Below, one piece after another: positions 15,816-22,599 of a stretch of DNA of 22,599 nt. A program made the translations under genes and the position numbers. The stretch is from positions 1-22,599 of the IMG/VR virus record IMGVR_UViG_3300006637_000036. One strand, written 5' to 3'. The notes under the pieces were generated by a model. It was given only the letters and a program-made list of their open reading frames with translations. It ran no database searches and had not been told where the DNA came from. Each line of letters opens with the position of its first letter. Within the stretch, counting starts at the first letter, position 1. Source of the stretch: a virus.

Positions 15816-17804
15816 TTACCTACGATCATCTTCACGATACTCTAGAATCACTGCGTCTAGAGCAAATGGCGCGCCCGTTCCAGTAGTTGCAAATTCAAGC
15901 GAAGTAGTAAAACCTGCGCCTACCATAGGCACCGTGAATACTTTAACTAGCAAATCGCCATAAATACCTGTGCCGTATCGGCTACTGCCATAGAAACTTC
16001 CTCCGGTGCCAGTATTTGTTACTTCAGTAGCTTGGGGTTGTACCACATCTTTTCCATCGAAGTCAAGTTTTAATGCTAGAGTAAAGGTAAAACCTCCTTC
16101 TGGATTACTATAAATGTGTGCTTTGTACACAGTTTTGCGAAGTCTTGGATTATTTATCGGCCAGTGAGGTGTAGCGAAAGAGGCAAATAGACCTGACCCA
16201 TCCATAGTGTTACCCGTGTCCATTTCGTACACGTAGCCATCGTCATTGGCAAAGACAGAAGTTTCCACACCTTCAAAAAAGTGGCTATGCCCAACATAAG
16301 CATTGAAGCCTTGCAATTGAGCAAAGGCAAAATTGTCATCGTCTTGGGCTTCTTTTGCCAACATAGTCGTTACAAAACCCAATGCAGAGTTATTAGCAGT
16401 AGAAGAACTCCAACCAAAAATACGATACTGGGACTTTCCTCGAATAATTATAGACGCGTACGACGTTGAAAGCGTACGAAATGTGGAAAATTCAGACTGC
16501 ACACTCTTAGACACATTAGCAAAGTTAAAGTCACCTACACGGTCCGTGGCGCTCAACTGTCGCAAGCCATCTTGGGCTAGAAATAAAACGTCTGTGCCGA
16601 CCTCTTGAATAGTATCCGTGTGAATACACCCAATCTCTCGCGTCACAGGTTGCATATCAAAAGTGTCAAGAGAGGAACCAGATAGCCTATAAATGCTCTC
16701 TTCAGTGAAGATAAACAATTCGTCACGAAAGGATATAAGACCAGTGATGGGATCGCCTACACGAATCAGTCCCGCTCCTGTAGCCGTCTCAAGCGTGTCG
16801 TAAGCGTAGGGGGCAGTAAAAGAGAGCATATCATCTTTTGCAAAAAACAAAGCATTTTTGTGATTACAGACATGAGAAGCACCTTGAACATCAGAAGTCG
16901 CGCTAGCAAAAGGAATAAAACTTGTGCCGTCATAAAAGGAAGGATAGTCAATACCATTTACCATTACAATTCGTTCAGTACCATCGTAGTTAAAACGATC
17001 AAACCTCATTTTAGTAAAGGCGGAAAATTTAGAACTGTAGAACGTAATGGCCGCATCATCCGCAGGGGACGAGTCAAGAGCAGGGCTAATTGTGACGTTT
17101 ACTTCTTTAGTGGCGGGATCACTATACGCTGCAACAGAGGACACCACGGAATAAGTTAAATCCACACCAGAGATAGTAAAAATATCTCCTGCTTGTGGAA
17201 AGTAGTCAAAACCATCTGCTACTAAAGTTGTGCCAGTCTGAGACCCCCCATCGACTAGTGTAGTGCCATATGCAGGTTTAGAGACAAGAGTCATACCAGA
17301 GCCAACAGTTTTGTAGACTGCCGTATTTTTGGCTACAAACACATTGCTATTGTCCCATGCAAAAATGCCTCTAGCAAGGTGCTTAGATGTGGTGGTTACG
17401 AATGTCAAAGCCGCTGCATTGGCGGGAGAGCTGTCTAGTGTAGGCGTAATAACTAGCGTGTAACGATAGGCGGCGTCAATTGTGCTACTCACTACCGTGT
17501 ACGTTCCAGCCACGCCAGCAATAGTGAACGTGTCACCTGCTTCAGGCTCCGTATATACACCGTCAACTAGAAGGCTAGTGCCCGTCTGACTTCCACCATG
17601 AACTAGTACGGACCCATACGGAGGGATCATGGTGTCGTCGTATTTGACGTAGCCCTTTACTTTTTTGTAGCCGCCCTCAATCGACGGCTCAAAGTTAATC
17701 AGGCGTCTGGCGCTACCGGGTCTATTGACACCTTGCTGCAAAGGACTAAGATTGGTAATTAGCCCGCCACGAAGTTCAACAGAAAAGGTTTCCCATCCAT
17801 CCAT
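15816..17804 (-). CDS. Tail tubular protein B (T7 gp12-like)
   Basis: 662 residues. The N-terminus LITNLSPLQQGVNRPGSARR followed by LINFEPSIEGGYKKVKGY is the hallmark of podovirus tail tubular protein B, which forms the distal tail nozzle. It is a little shorter than T7 gp12. Two copies of a beta domain lie near the N-terminus (residues about 65-136 and 180-256), each with GSQTGT, P-x-AGD-x-FTI, TY-x-VVSS and LDSSPA; the second repeats the first. The rest has propeller-like strands (LISFRDELFIFTEESIYRLS). The ATG follows the stop of tail tubular A by 1 nt, and the fibre gene starts 13 nt after its stop, so all three are co-expressed. Confidence 0.88.
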   Translation of the reverse strand: MDGWETFSVELRGGLITNLSPLQQGVNRPGSARRLINFEPSIEGGYKKVKGYVKYDDTMIPPYGSVLVHGGSQTGTSLLVDGVYTEPEAGDTFTIAGVAGTYTVVSSTIDAAYRYTLVITPTLDSSPANAAALTFVTTTSKHLARGIFAWDNSNVFVAKNTAVYKTVGSGMTLVSKPAYGTTLVDGGSQTGTTLVADGFDYFPQAGDIFTISGVDLTYSVVSSVAAYSDPATKEVNVTISPALDSSPADDAAITFYSSKFSAFTKMRFDRFNYDGTERIVMVNGIDYPSFYDGTSFIPFASATSDVQGASHVCNHKNALFFAKDDMLSFTAPYAYDTLETATGAGLIRVGDPITGLISFRDELFIFTEESIYRLSGSSLDTFDMQPVTREIGCIHTDTIQEVGTDVLFLAQDGLRQLSATDRVGDFNFANVSKSVQSEFSTFRTLSTSYASIIIRGKSQYRIFGWSSSTANNSALGFVTTMLAKEAQDDDNFAFAQLQGFNAYVGHSHFFEGVETSVFANDDGYVYEMDTGNTMDGSGLFASFATPHWPINNPRLRKTVYKAHIYSNPEGGFTFTLALKLDFDGKDVVQPQATEVTNTGTGGSFYGSSRYGTGIYGDLLVKVFTVPMVGAGFTTSLEFATTGTGAPFALDAVILEYREDDRR
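17037..17612 (-). repeat. Duplicated beta domain inside tail tubular B gene
   Basis: Segments 17612-17397 and 17267-17037 encode two similar domains with identical landmarks in the same order (GGSQTGT, AGD-x-FTI, VVSS, LDSSPA). The 43 residues between them belong to the main fold (HLARGIFAWDNSNVFVAKN). This looks like an intragenic duplication with later divergence. Confidence 0.75.
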
Positions 17805-17805
17805 G

Positions 17806-18531
17806 CTAGTAGCTAAACACTTTTCCAGAAAGTCGGTATTTTGAACGAATTACTTCTGTTCCACGGACACGATCATAGTTGTTAATCATGATCTTTCGCA
17901 TGTCCTCAAGATTATCTTCATATAATGCTTTCATCATATCAGCAGACTCTTTGTTGCTACGAAAAATATAAGCGTAGTACATAGCCTTAGCGTAAATTAC
18001 ATGACTGAATTTTTCAGGAATAACAGGCACATCGTTGTACGCGGAAAGTGATGCAGGGCTGCTGTAGTACTCATACGTTAGCGTGTACGCGGCGTCAGGG
18101 ACTGGGGAGACAATGTATTCCTCAGACGGAGTAAGCGTGACGTATTGTGGAATAGCCCGGATGCTAGTATCCGTTTCATACTCTTGATCTATAAAGTTGT
18201 TCAGGTACTCATGGTATTCAATGTATGTTAGACGCTGGGTGTTATTGCCAATAGTGTCATCTTGCTGAATGCGAAAACTGTAACGATCCACATATTTGTA
18301 GTCAGACTGAAGATTGTATCTAGAAGTTCCAACAACCAGAGTGTCATCTTGCGTAGTATGATTCCAAGGCCACGTAAACACGGATTGGTTAATGTCACGA
18401 ATGGCCTGATTTACTGCATCCTTAGCATGGGCGTAAAAGCCAATAGCAGTAGCAAAATTAGTGGAATTGAGTTCCACTTCGTTCAAAGGCCTATTAACTT
18501 GATTTACCAGCTCTAGAAAATTGTAAGTCAT
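17806..18531 (-). CDS. Tail tubular protein A (T7 gp11-like)
   Basis: 241 residues. It starts MTYNFLELVNQVNRPLNEVE, with AVNQAIRDINQSVFTWPWN next, the typical opening of podovirus tail tubular A proteins, which form the upper tail ring under the portal. The centre contains a strand-rich region (TLVVGTSRYNLQSDYKYVDR), and the end is helical with basic residues. Its place, immediately before tail tubular B and after the capsid unit, is the T7 gene 11 position. It is preceded by a strong terminator, so tail genes are read at a lower level than capsid genes unless a separate promoter exists. The ribosome site before the ATG is weak. Confidence 0.85.
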   Translation of the reverse strand: MTYNFLELVNQVNRPLNEVELNSTNFATAIGFYAHAKDAVNQAIRDINQSVFTWPWNHTTQDDTLVVGTSRYNLQSDYKYVDRYSFRIQQDDTIGNNTQRLTYIEYHEYLNNFIDQEYETDTSIRAIPQYVTLTPSEEYIVSPVPDAAYTLTYEYYSSPASLSAYNDVPVIPEKFSHVIYAKAMYYAYIFRSNKESADMMKALYEDNLEDMRKIMINNYDRVRGTEVIRSKYRLSGKVFSY

Positions 18532-18563
18532 ATTAATGGGCCCTATAATCAGAAACAGAGTAA

Positions 18564-18587
18564 GGGGACCCTCCGAAGAGAGCCCCC
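18564..18587 (-). terminator. Rho-independent terminator with UUCG loop
   Basis: On the minus strand GGGGGCUCUC, UUCG loop, GAGGGUCCCC forms a 10-bp stem (two G-U pairs) closed by the very stable C(UUCG)G tetraloop, followed by UUACUCUGUUU. It lies 34 nt after the stop of the decoration-like gene and about 33 nt before the tail tubular A start. The broken U run suggests partial rather than full termination, so read-through would still supply tail genes. The same place is held by the T-phi terminator in T7. Confidence 0.8.
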
Positions 18588-18620
18588 AAACCCTTGTAGT
18601 TAACGATTAGCGCGGTAAAG

Positions 18621-19115
18621 TTAAGCGAGGCGATCTCGATCAACTTCATTAGCAGTAACGTCACCAACGTCGTCAATGTCCATACAGACAGCCCAGCAGC
18701 GAAGTTTGCCAGTGAGCGTAGTGCCCGTCTGAGCGGCAATCAGCACGTCGATGGTGTCAGCCGTCCCACCAACAACCACCGGAGTACCAGCAGCCGGCTG
18801 AGAGTAGTCACCAACAGACGCAGCATCGAAGTCAAAGCCGTCAACGAAGGCGTCAACATCCCCGCCAGTCAGACCGAAGTCCAACGCGCAGTCGGTGGAC
18901 GTACCCGTATGAGCGCCCGTAACTTCAAAGCCAGCACTAAGGATCACCGTGTTAGCCGGAATGGTAAGGACCGGAATAACATCCGAAGCAGCCAGAGCCG
19001 TGCCCTTATCCGTAACAGCAGTAGCGAAATCCAGTTCGTGCTGAATGTAGTAAGGCTGACGACCATTAGCATTAGCGCCATGAGAGACAGAGGTAGTATT
19101 ATCACCCAATGCCAT
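18621..19115 (-). CDS. Probable capsid decoration/accessory protein
   Basis: 164 residues, beta-rich and short of charged residues. The core SDVIPVLTIPANTVILSAGF, with CALDFGLTGGDVDAFVDGFD following, is a pattern I know from small structural proteins placed next to capsid genes in marine phages. It starts 12 nt after the capsid stop with GGAGAA upstream, and is followed by the terminator, so it is co-transcribed with the capsid. This close linkage suggests large amounts and a role on the capsid surface, such as decoration or cement. A head-fibre role is the alternative. No signal sequence. Confidence 0.65.
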   Translation of the reverse strand: MALGDNTTSVSHGANANGRQPYYIQHELDFATAVTDKGTALAASDVIPVLTIPANTVILSAGFEVTGAHTGTSTDCALDFGLTGGDVDAFVDGFDFDAASVGDYSQPAAGTPVVVGGTADTIDVLIAAQTGTTLTGKLRCWAVCMDIDDVGDVTANEVDRDRLA

Positions 19116-19127
19116 TATGAGTTCTCC

Positions 19128-20210
19128 TTACACCAAGTTGTAAATGGCACGAGCAATACCCTCAGGCTTGAGGATTTTACGGCCATACAAATGCATCCCG
19201 CGAACGAGGTCGCCGAAGCTGTTGGGATTGCGGAACGATTCAACCTTGTTGATCTGCTCAGCAGTAGCAACGCAGCTAGCGTGGCCGGCAGCGATAACAC
19301 CGAAGTTACTCGCATTCGTGCCACCCGTAGTAGCGGGGCCAGTACCGATAGACGGAAGGTTGTTGCTCTTGTAGACGCGGAAACCGTGCAGGTCAGGAAG
19401 AACCATACCATTACGGAGTTCACGAGCACCGCCGCCTTCATAGTTGAAGAGACGGCTGTCTTCGTCCTTAAGGATTTCGCAGAAGACCGGATCAATAACC
19501 AGCCAACGGCCCTCAGTCGGGACATTTTGCTGATCGAGGAGACGATCCATACGAGCGATAACCGTAAGAGCAAAGGCATTACCAGCAGTAGCCGACTTCG
19601 TAGCCGTAGCGCCACCGGCGCGCGGCTCAATACCAATGGACGAATTGGCGGAACCCGCCGTACCCGACGTATTGGTGAAGTCCGACGCGTCAAGCTTCAT
19701 GCTAGCCAGCAGTTCGTCACTGTCGGCAGTCGAAACCGCCTTGGTGCCCGAAGCCGTGGTACGAGCCGTGTCAGCAACAGCGCCAAGCGTGGACTGCTGA
19801 TAACCCGTCATGTAACCAAGAACATCCATGTCGAAGTTATCCGACAGGCTGTACGCAGCACGATTCGACGCAAGCGACTCAAAGTTCACATGAGAATGCG
19901 CCGCTTCAATGTCGTCAACGGCAAACGCAAAGTAGTTAGCCTTGTCAACCACAAGAGTGAAATCCTCATCGTCGAGGTCTTGCGGCTGAATGACCGTACC
20001 ACGAGCGTACGCCTTAACCGTGATTTCCGGCTCTTTGATGATCTTAACAGAGTCGCCAAAGTTAGCAATTTCGCCGAAGTAGTCAGAATTGGTGATGTCC
20101 TGCGCGACCGACTTGGTACGGAAGGCAAGCTGCACCTGTTTGCTGTAAATTACGGGGCTGAAATTGCCGTTAGGCAGATTGCCATTACCCGCAGCAGATT
20201 GAAACGCCAT
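19128..20210 (-). CDS. Major capsid protein (HK97-fold type)
   Basis: 360 residues. It begins MAFQSAAGNGNLPNGNFSPV, then FRTKSVAQDITNSDYFGEIA, an N-arm and strand region followed by the conserved IQPQDLDDEDFTLVVDKANY and AFAVDDIEAAH, typical of podovirus major capsid proteins. The following helix is the long spine of the HK97 fold (SLASNRAAYSLSDNFDMDVL). The end reads GMHLYGRKILKPEGIARAIY. It comes directly after the scaffold gene and before the decoration gene. The upstream gap of 251 nt with a promoter and hairpins suggests it is highly and separately expressed. AAGGA lies 9 nt before the ATG. Confidence 0.88.
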   Translation of the reverse strand: MAFQSAAGNGNLPNGNFSPVIYSKQVQLAFRTKSVAQDITNSDYFGEIANFGDSVKIIKEPEITVKAYARGTVIQPQDLDDEDFTLVVDKANYFAFAVDDIEAAHSHVNFESLASNRAAYSLSDNFDMDVLGYMTGYQQSTLGAVADTARTTASGTKAVSTADSDELLASMKLDASDFTNTSGTAGSANSSIGIEPRAGGATATKSATAGNAFALTVIARMDRLLDQQNVPTEGRWLVIDPVFCEILKDEDSRLFNYEGGGARELRNGMVLPDLHGFRVYKSNNLPSIGTGPATTGGTNASNFGVIAAGHASCVATAEQINKVESFRNPNSFGDLVRGMHLYGRKILKPEGIARAIYNLV

Positions 20211-20292
20211 TTTGAGTAATCCTTAGTAGCGTTACAGATGCTAACTTCCAATAACCACATAATGGGCGGCTAACTCGGATCAGGGTGCGAAG

Positions 20293-20320
20293 TAGAGAGG
20301 AGATGGCCGTCTCCCCTTTA
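20293..20320 (-). promoter_or_regulatory. Stem-loop in capsid leader
   Basis: On the minus strand GGGGAGA (20316-20310) and TCTCCTC (20303-20297) can pair around a CGGCCA loop: 7 bp including one G-U, with extra pairs outside broken by mismatches. It is followed by UCUACUUCGC, with too few U to be a clear terminator. It lies about 90 nt before the capsid ATG and could stabilise the messenger or act as a processing site. Confidence 0.4.
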
Positions 20321-20373
20321 CTCGGGCCTTTAGGTTAGGTAGGTCCTAAGGTATTGTAGTTGCGTTTTAGTAA

Positions 20374-20412
20374 CTTAATGTAGAGGTGTCCATAAAGGGG
20401 CTATACATTAAG
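20374..20412. repeat. 9-bp perfect inverted repeat
   Basis: CTTAATGTA (20374-20382) and TACATTAAG (20404-20412) are exact inverse copies 21 nt apart. They lie just downstream (minus direction) of the promoter at 20455-20428, where a repressor or activator could act, or where the nascent leader RNA could fold. Together with 20293-20320 and a smaller CCTTAGG/CCTAAAGG pair at 20351-20327, this makes the capsid leader unusually structured. Confidence 0.5.
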
Positions 20413-20427
20413 CTGAGTGTAATTCCG

Positions 20428-20455
20428 GGTATACTCACAATTTTAAGAATGTCAA
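20428..20455 (-). promoter_or_regulatory. Sigma70-type promoter for capsid unit
   Basis: On the minus strand the perfect -35 hexamer TTGACA (20455-20450) is followed by a 16-nt spacer and TATACC (20433-20428), four of six matches to TATAAT. It starts 6 nt after the scaffold stop and reads towards the capsid gene through a leader of about 210 nt. The position equals that of the T7 gene 10 promoter, but the sequence is of bacterial type; no T7-family promoter consensus is seen. Confidence 0.6.
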
Positions 20456-20461
20456 CACTTA

Positions 20462-21316
20462 TTATCGTGCGCCACCGGAAATATCGTAAACAAAAGTGTT
20501 TTTACGCATGGAATCGTGAATAGCTTCCTTGTGCTTCTCGTATTCAGCCACGGACATGGCCTCAACTTGCGATTCACTAAAGCCACCTTCGCCAGTCTCA
20601 GCAGGAGAATTACGATTGCCCTTGCCCACAAGAGTTGCAGCTTTAGCATCTGCACTCTTCTTAGTTTTAGGTTTGCTTTTCTTGGCTTGGTCTGCCTTAT
20701 ACAAGTCAATAGCTCGGGCAGCAGCCTTAGCATCTGTATCGTTTTCATACAGAGCGTCTTGCACCCACTTAGGTTGCTCGCCAGCCCAATCGTGAAACTC
20801 GTCACTATCTCTAATCTCATCAATGTCTGGATGGAAACTAAGCAATTCCTGTTCAGCCCGTGCTACAAGCGTATCACGTTCGCGCTGATCTAGCTCCTCA
20901 AAACGAGACGAGAGAGTAGCACTCTGTTCCGCCGCCTTCTTAGAAGCCAACGTCTCAATGATGCTAGCCAATTCTGGATTGTCCTTCATCCACGTTTCAA
21001 GTTCATCGTCAGACTTAGGAACCGTCACTGACGTAGAAGCGGCACTTTTTGCTTCTAGCTCTTCGATACGTTTCAGAAGTTCCTGTTCCTTCTGCTGCGT
21101 GTGACGGCGAAGGTCTCCATAGCGCTTCTTAAACGTACGCTCTTCGGCAGAGGCAGGCTCTTCTTCCACAACCTCCTTAACAACAGGCTCCTTACGCGCT
21201 TCAAGAAGTTCTGCAAGTTCGTCTTCGTCCCGTTTGATACGATCCTCATTGGCGTAAGGCTTGTTCATAAAAGCGACACGCTTCGGAGTATTCTCAATAA
21301 CCATAGCTTCCGACAT
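20462..21316 (-). CDS. Scaffold protein
   Basis: 284 residues, very acidic and helical. Landmarks: an acidic N-terminus (RIKRDEDELAELLEARKEPV), a coiled coil at about 60-95 (RTFKKRYGDLRRHTQQKEQE), an acidic middle (ELLSFHPDIDEIRDSDEFHD with WAGEQPKWVQDALYE), and a basic Lys-rich stretch (KADQAKKSKPKTKKSADAK) before an end with a helix (EYEKHKEAIHDSMRKN). These are the features of podovirus scaffold proteins, which guide procapsid assembly through a basic C-terminal part and then leave. It directly precedes the capsid gene, as expected. GGAG lies 10 nt before the ATG. Confidence 0.82.
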   Translation of the reverse strand: MSEAMVIENTPKRVAFMNKPYANEDRIKRDEDELAELLEARKEPVVKEVVEEEPASAEERTFKKRYGDLRRHTQQKEQELLKRIEELEAKSAASTSVTVPKSDDELETWMKDNPELASIIETLASKKAAEQSATLSSRFEELDQRERDTLVARAEQELLSFHPDIDEIRDSDEFHDWAGEQPKWVQDALYENDTDAKAAARAIDLYKADQAKKSKPKTKKSADAKAATLVGKGNRNSPAETGEGGFSESQVEAMSVAEYEKHKEAIHDSMRKNTFVYDISGGAR

Positions 21317-21322
21317 AGTAGT

Positions 21323-21421
21323 TTATTCTCCGTTTGTTGGGGCAACCGTAGCCTTATTAGGGGGATTAGTAGCCAACCACGAACTGTCTTTTTCGGTGCA
21401 GTCCTTACCGTCGTTTGCCGG
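21323..21421 (-). other. Uncalled 32-codon frame between two genes
   Basis: The 88-nt gap between the 396-residue gene and the scaffold is open in the +1 frame relative to the former: [20 protein letters not shown], then PNKATVAPTNGE and TAA, ending 6 nt before the scaffold ATG. There is no ATG, GTG or good start at its beginning, and a TAG lies just upstream, within the end of the previous gene. It could be reached by a +1 shift in the GGC-AAA-CGA-CGG-TAA region, giving a C-terminal extension, or be the remains of a small gene whose start was lost. Composition looks protein-like but evidence is thin. Confidence 0.25.
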
Positions 21422-22598
21422 CTAAGCCGGATTTCTTTTTGGGCCGTCCCGAGTACTCTTTATCTTGCTCTTCATGTAGTTTGCGAGCGTATTCCGTGGC
21501 CTGCTCTGGGGTATCAAACATACCCAAGTGTTTGCCCGTCTTGATGTACGTATTATATGCATCTTCATCAGACATAATACGCCCGTCGTCGCTCACCGTT
21601 GGCACTAAAACTTCTTTGCCCTTAATATTAAAAGAGGTAGAACGGACTGTGCTAATAGAACCGTCAGCATTCTTCACTATTGGTCTATTATGTAGATCAA
21701 TGTTCCCCGGAACGTACCCTCCTTCAGCGTATTTCTTTTTAGTGCGCTTCGATACGAGGCCGCCTTTAGCTAAACCTTCTGAGCCGTCTTCGCCGCCACC
21801 TTGCGCACCACCCCCGCCGGAGGAATCGCCGCTGGAGGAATCGCCGCTGCTACTCTCCGCGCCCGTCTCTGCTCCCATGCCGGCCCCGGTGTCCGTAGCT
21901 GATTCACCGACCCCGAGTCCTGCTTCCATGCCACCAAAAGAAGCCCCGCCGAATCCCACGTCAGCTTGGCCCCCCAAGGACGTCTCCGAGTCAAGGCCAA
22001 GTCCCTCTCCAAAACCGCCACCAGCTATACCACTGTCAAATCCACTAAACTGGGACGACGAGAGCCCAAGCGCATCCCTCGCCAAATCCATTAAACTGGG
22101 CGTCTTACTTTTAGGGTTTGCTACAGCGGCAGCCAGACCCATAGCTATACCAAATGGACTACTAAACGCAGCCATGTTAGATATGGCATCCTCTAGGCCA
22201 AAGTCTTTCCCTCCCGTAGTGCTCTGTCCCAAACCCGGCGAGGAGAAATCAAGCCCTACTGTTGAAGGGGCGTCTTTACCTGTATCGTTATCTTGATTAT
22301 CTTCCCCTCCTTCAGTAATAATAGGCGGACGGGCTTCACTAGTAGAAAAACCGTCCTCAGCACGACGTTTATCCTGTAAACTTTTACTTTCAAATCCCGG
22401 AGGACCGCTGCTGCCAAATCCAGTATCCAATGAAGGTGCTTGCGGTGCTACTGGGGCCTGCGGAACGCCTCCCACAGCATACCCTTTTGCTTCTCCTGTA
22501 AAGAGACCTCCAATAGCCATCTCCACAGTGTCACTTTCTGTATCTTCATAATCATCTGGAACTTCTTCGTAGTCAAAATCATCTTCTCCAAACAAAGC
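21405..22598 (-). CDS. Glycine-rich phage protein with NIDLxNRP domain (5' partial)
   Basis: The frame runs off the right edge, so the true start is outside; the TTG at 22595 is not a convincing start. Counting from there, 396 residues are visible. The start is acidic ([17 protein letters not shown]) with [17 protein letters not shown]; a hydrophobic stretch lies at about 141-160, and residues 185-275 are Gly/Ser/Ala-rich. Residues about 298-381 form a compact domain ([56 protein letters not shown]) that I know from many phage virion proteins; its function is unknown. The end is basic ([14 protein letters not shown]). It lies where the portal-to-scaffold junction is expected, so a head or internal protein is likely. 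Confidence 0.6.
   Translation of the reverse strand, partial: ALFGEDDFDYEEVPDDYEDTESDTVEMAIGGLFTGEAKGYAVGGVPQAPVAPQAPSLDTGFGSSGPPGFESKSLQDKRRAEDGFSTSEARPPIITEGGEDNQDNDTGKDAPSTVGLDFSSPGLGQSTTGGKDFGLEDAISNMAAFSSPFGIAMGLAAAVANPKSKTPSLMDLARDALGLSSSQFSGFDSGIAGGGFGEGLGLDSETSLGGQADVGFGGASFGGMEAGLGVGESATDTGAGMGAETGAESSSGDSSSGDSSGGGGAQGGGEDGSEGLAKGGLVSKRTKKKYAEGGYVPGNIDLHNRPIVKNADGSISTVRSTSFNIKGKEVLVPTVSDDGRIMSDEDAYNTYIKTGKHLGMFDTPEQATEYARKLHEEQDKEYSGRPKKKSGLAGKRR
21819..21848. repeat. 15-bp perfect tandem duplication
   Basis: GGAGGAATCGCCGCT occurs twice in direct succession (21819-21833 and 21834-21848). It encodes a doubled SSSGD unit in the Gly/Ser-rich linker of the 396-residue protein. In-frame slippage could change the linker length between related phages. 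Confidence 0.85.
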
Positions 22599-22599
22599 A

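Noticed and set aside
18909-20219. Plus-strand open frame of 436 codons
   Set aside because: It is antisense to the capsid and decoration genes, has Arg/Ser-rich composition and no ribosome site; the minus-strand genes are clearly recognisable.
20150-20260. 36-codon frame in the capsid leader overlapping the capsid start
   Set aside because: It has an ATG and a hydrophobic peptide, but no ribosome site, and most of it lies inside the capsid gene in another frame.
21415-22296. Plus-strand open frame of 293 codons, Pro/Ser-rich
   Set aside because: It is the complement of the Gly/Ser-rich linker of the 396-residue protein and shows only low-complexity sequence.
1-22599. tRNA genes, CRISPR arrays, insertion sequences, integrase and attachment sites
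   Set aside because: Looked for by eye on both strands; no cloverleaf with a T-arm consensus, no regularly spaced repeats, no transposase or integrase motifs seen.

Overview
This window is part of the genome of a lytic tailed bacteriophage with podovirus (short-tail) architecture. The virion proteins follow a T7-like order: scaffold, major capsid protein, tail tubular proteins A and B, tail fibre, internal (ejection) proteins, receptor-binding proteins. Several proteins have the style of marine podoviruses: fibre repeats of the TADINGGTIDG and GNVGIGT type, a MazG-like enzyme, and a PGQSLT-type virion protein. The host cannot be named from the sequence; a Gram-negative, probably aquatic, bacterium is the best guess. 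Portal, terminase and polymerase genes are not in view, and no endolysin was recognised.

Layout. (1) Positions 2-1190, plus strand: the 3' end of a metabolic/early operon with a MazG-like dNTP pyrophosphohydrolase (cut by the window edge), a 61-residue unknown, a PD-(D/E)XK nuclease-like protein and a 67-residue protein resembling the Rmf/CrpP pattern. Most of these genes are joined by stop/start overlaps. (2) Positions 1187-22598, minus strand: one long virion block read right to left. It begins with a glycine-rich 396-residue protein, then scaffold (21316-20462), major capsid (20210-19128), decoration-like protein (19115-18621), tail tubular A (18531-17806), tail tubular B (17804-15816) and tail fibre (15802-13406). 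Next comes a cluster of very small genes including a broken pair (13394-12796), then the internal protein set (992, 90, 188, 519 and 1302 residues; 12796-3549). The block ends with a small beta-rich protein, an HNH protein, another small structural protein, a G+C-rich tailspike-like protein and a holin-like membrane protein that ends head-to-head against the plus-strand operon.

Regulation. The longest untranslated stretch is 251 nt, between scaffold and capsid. It carries a good sigma70-like promoter and several inverted repeats. A strong UUCG-tetraloop terminator lies between the decoration gene and tail tubular A. Together they make capsid plus decoration a separately controlled unit, as the gene 10 promoter and terminator do in T7, but apparently read by host-type RNA polymerase. 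A second promoter of the same build sits just after the 1302-residue gene. No gap exceeds 300 nt; no tRNA, CRISPR array, transposase or integrase was seen.

Points most worth a second look: the capsid leader and terminator; the damaged two-gene junction at 13022-12796; a 32-codon untranslated-looking frame at 21421-21323; the compositionally foreign tailspike; and a trimmed S74-type chaperone domain at the end of an internal protein rather than of the fibre.
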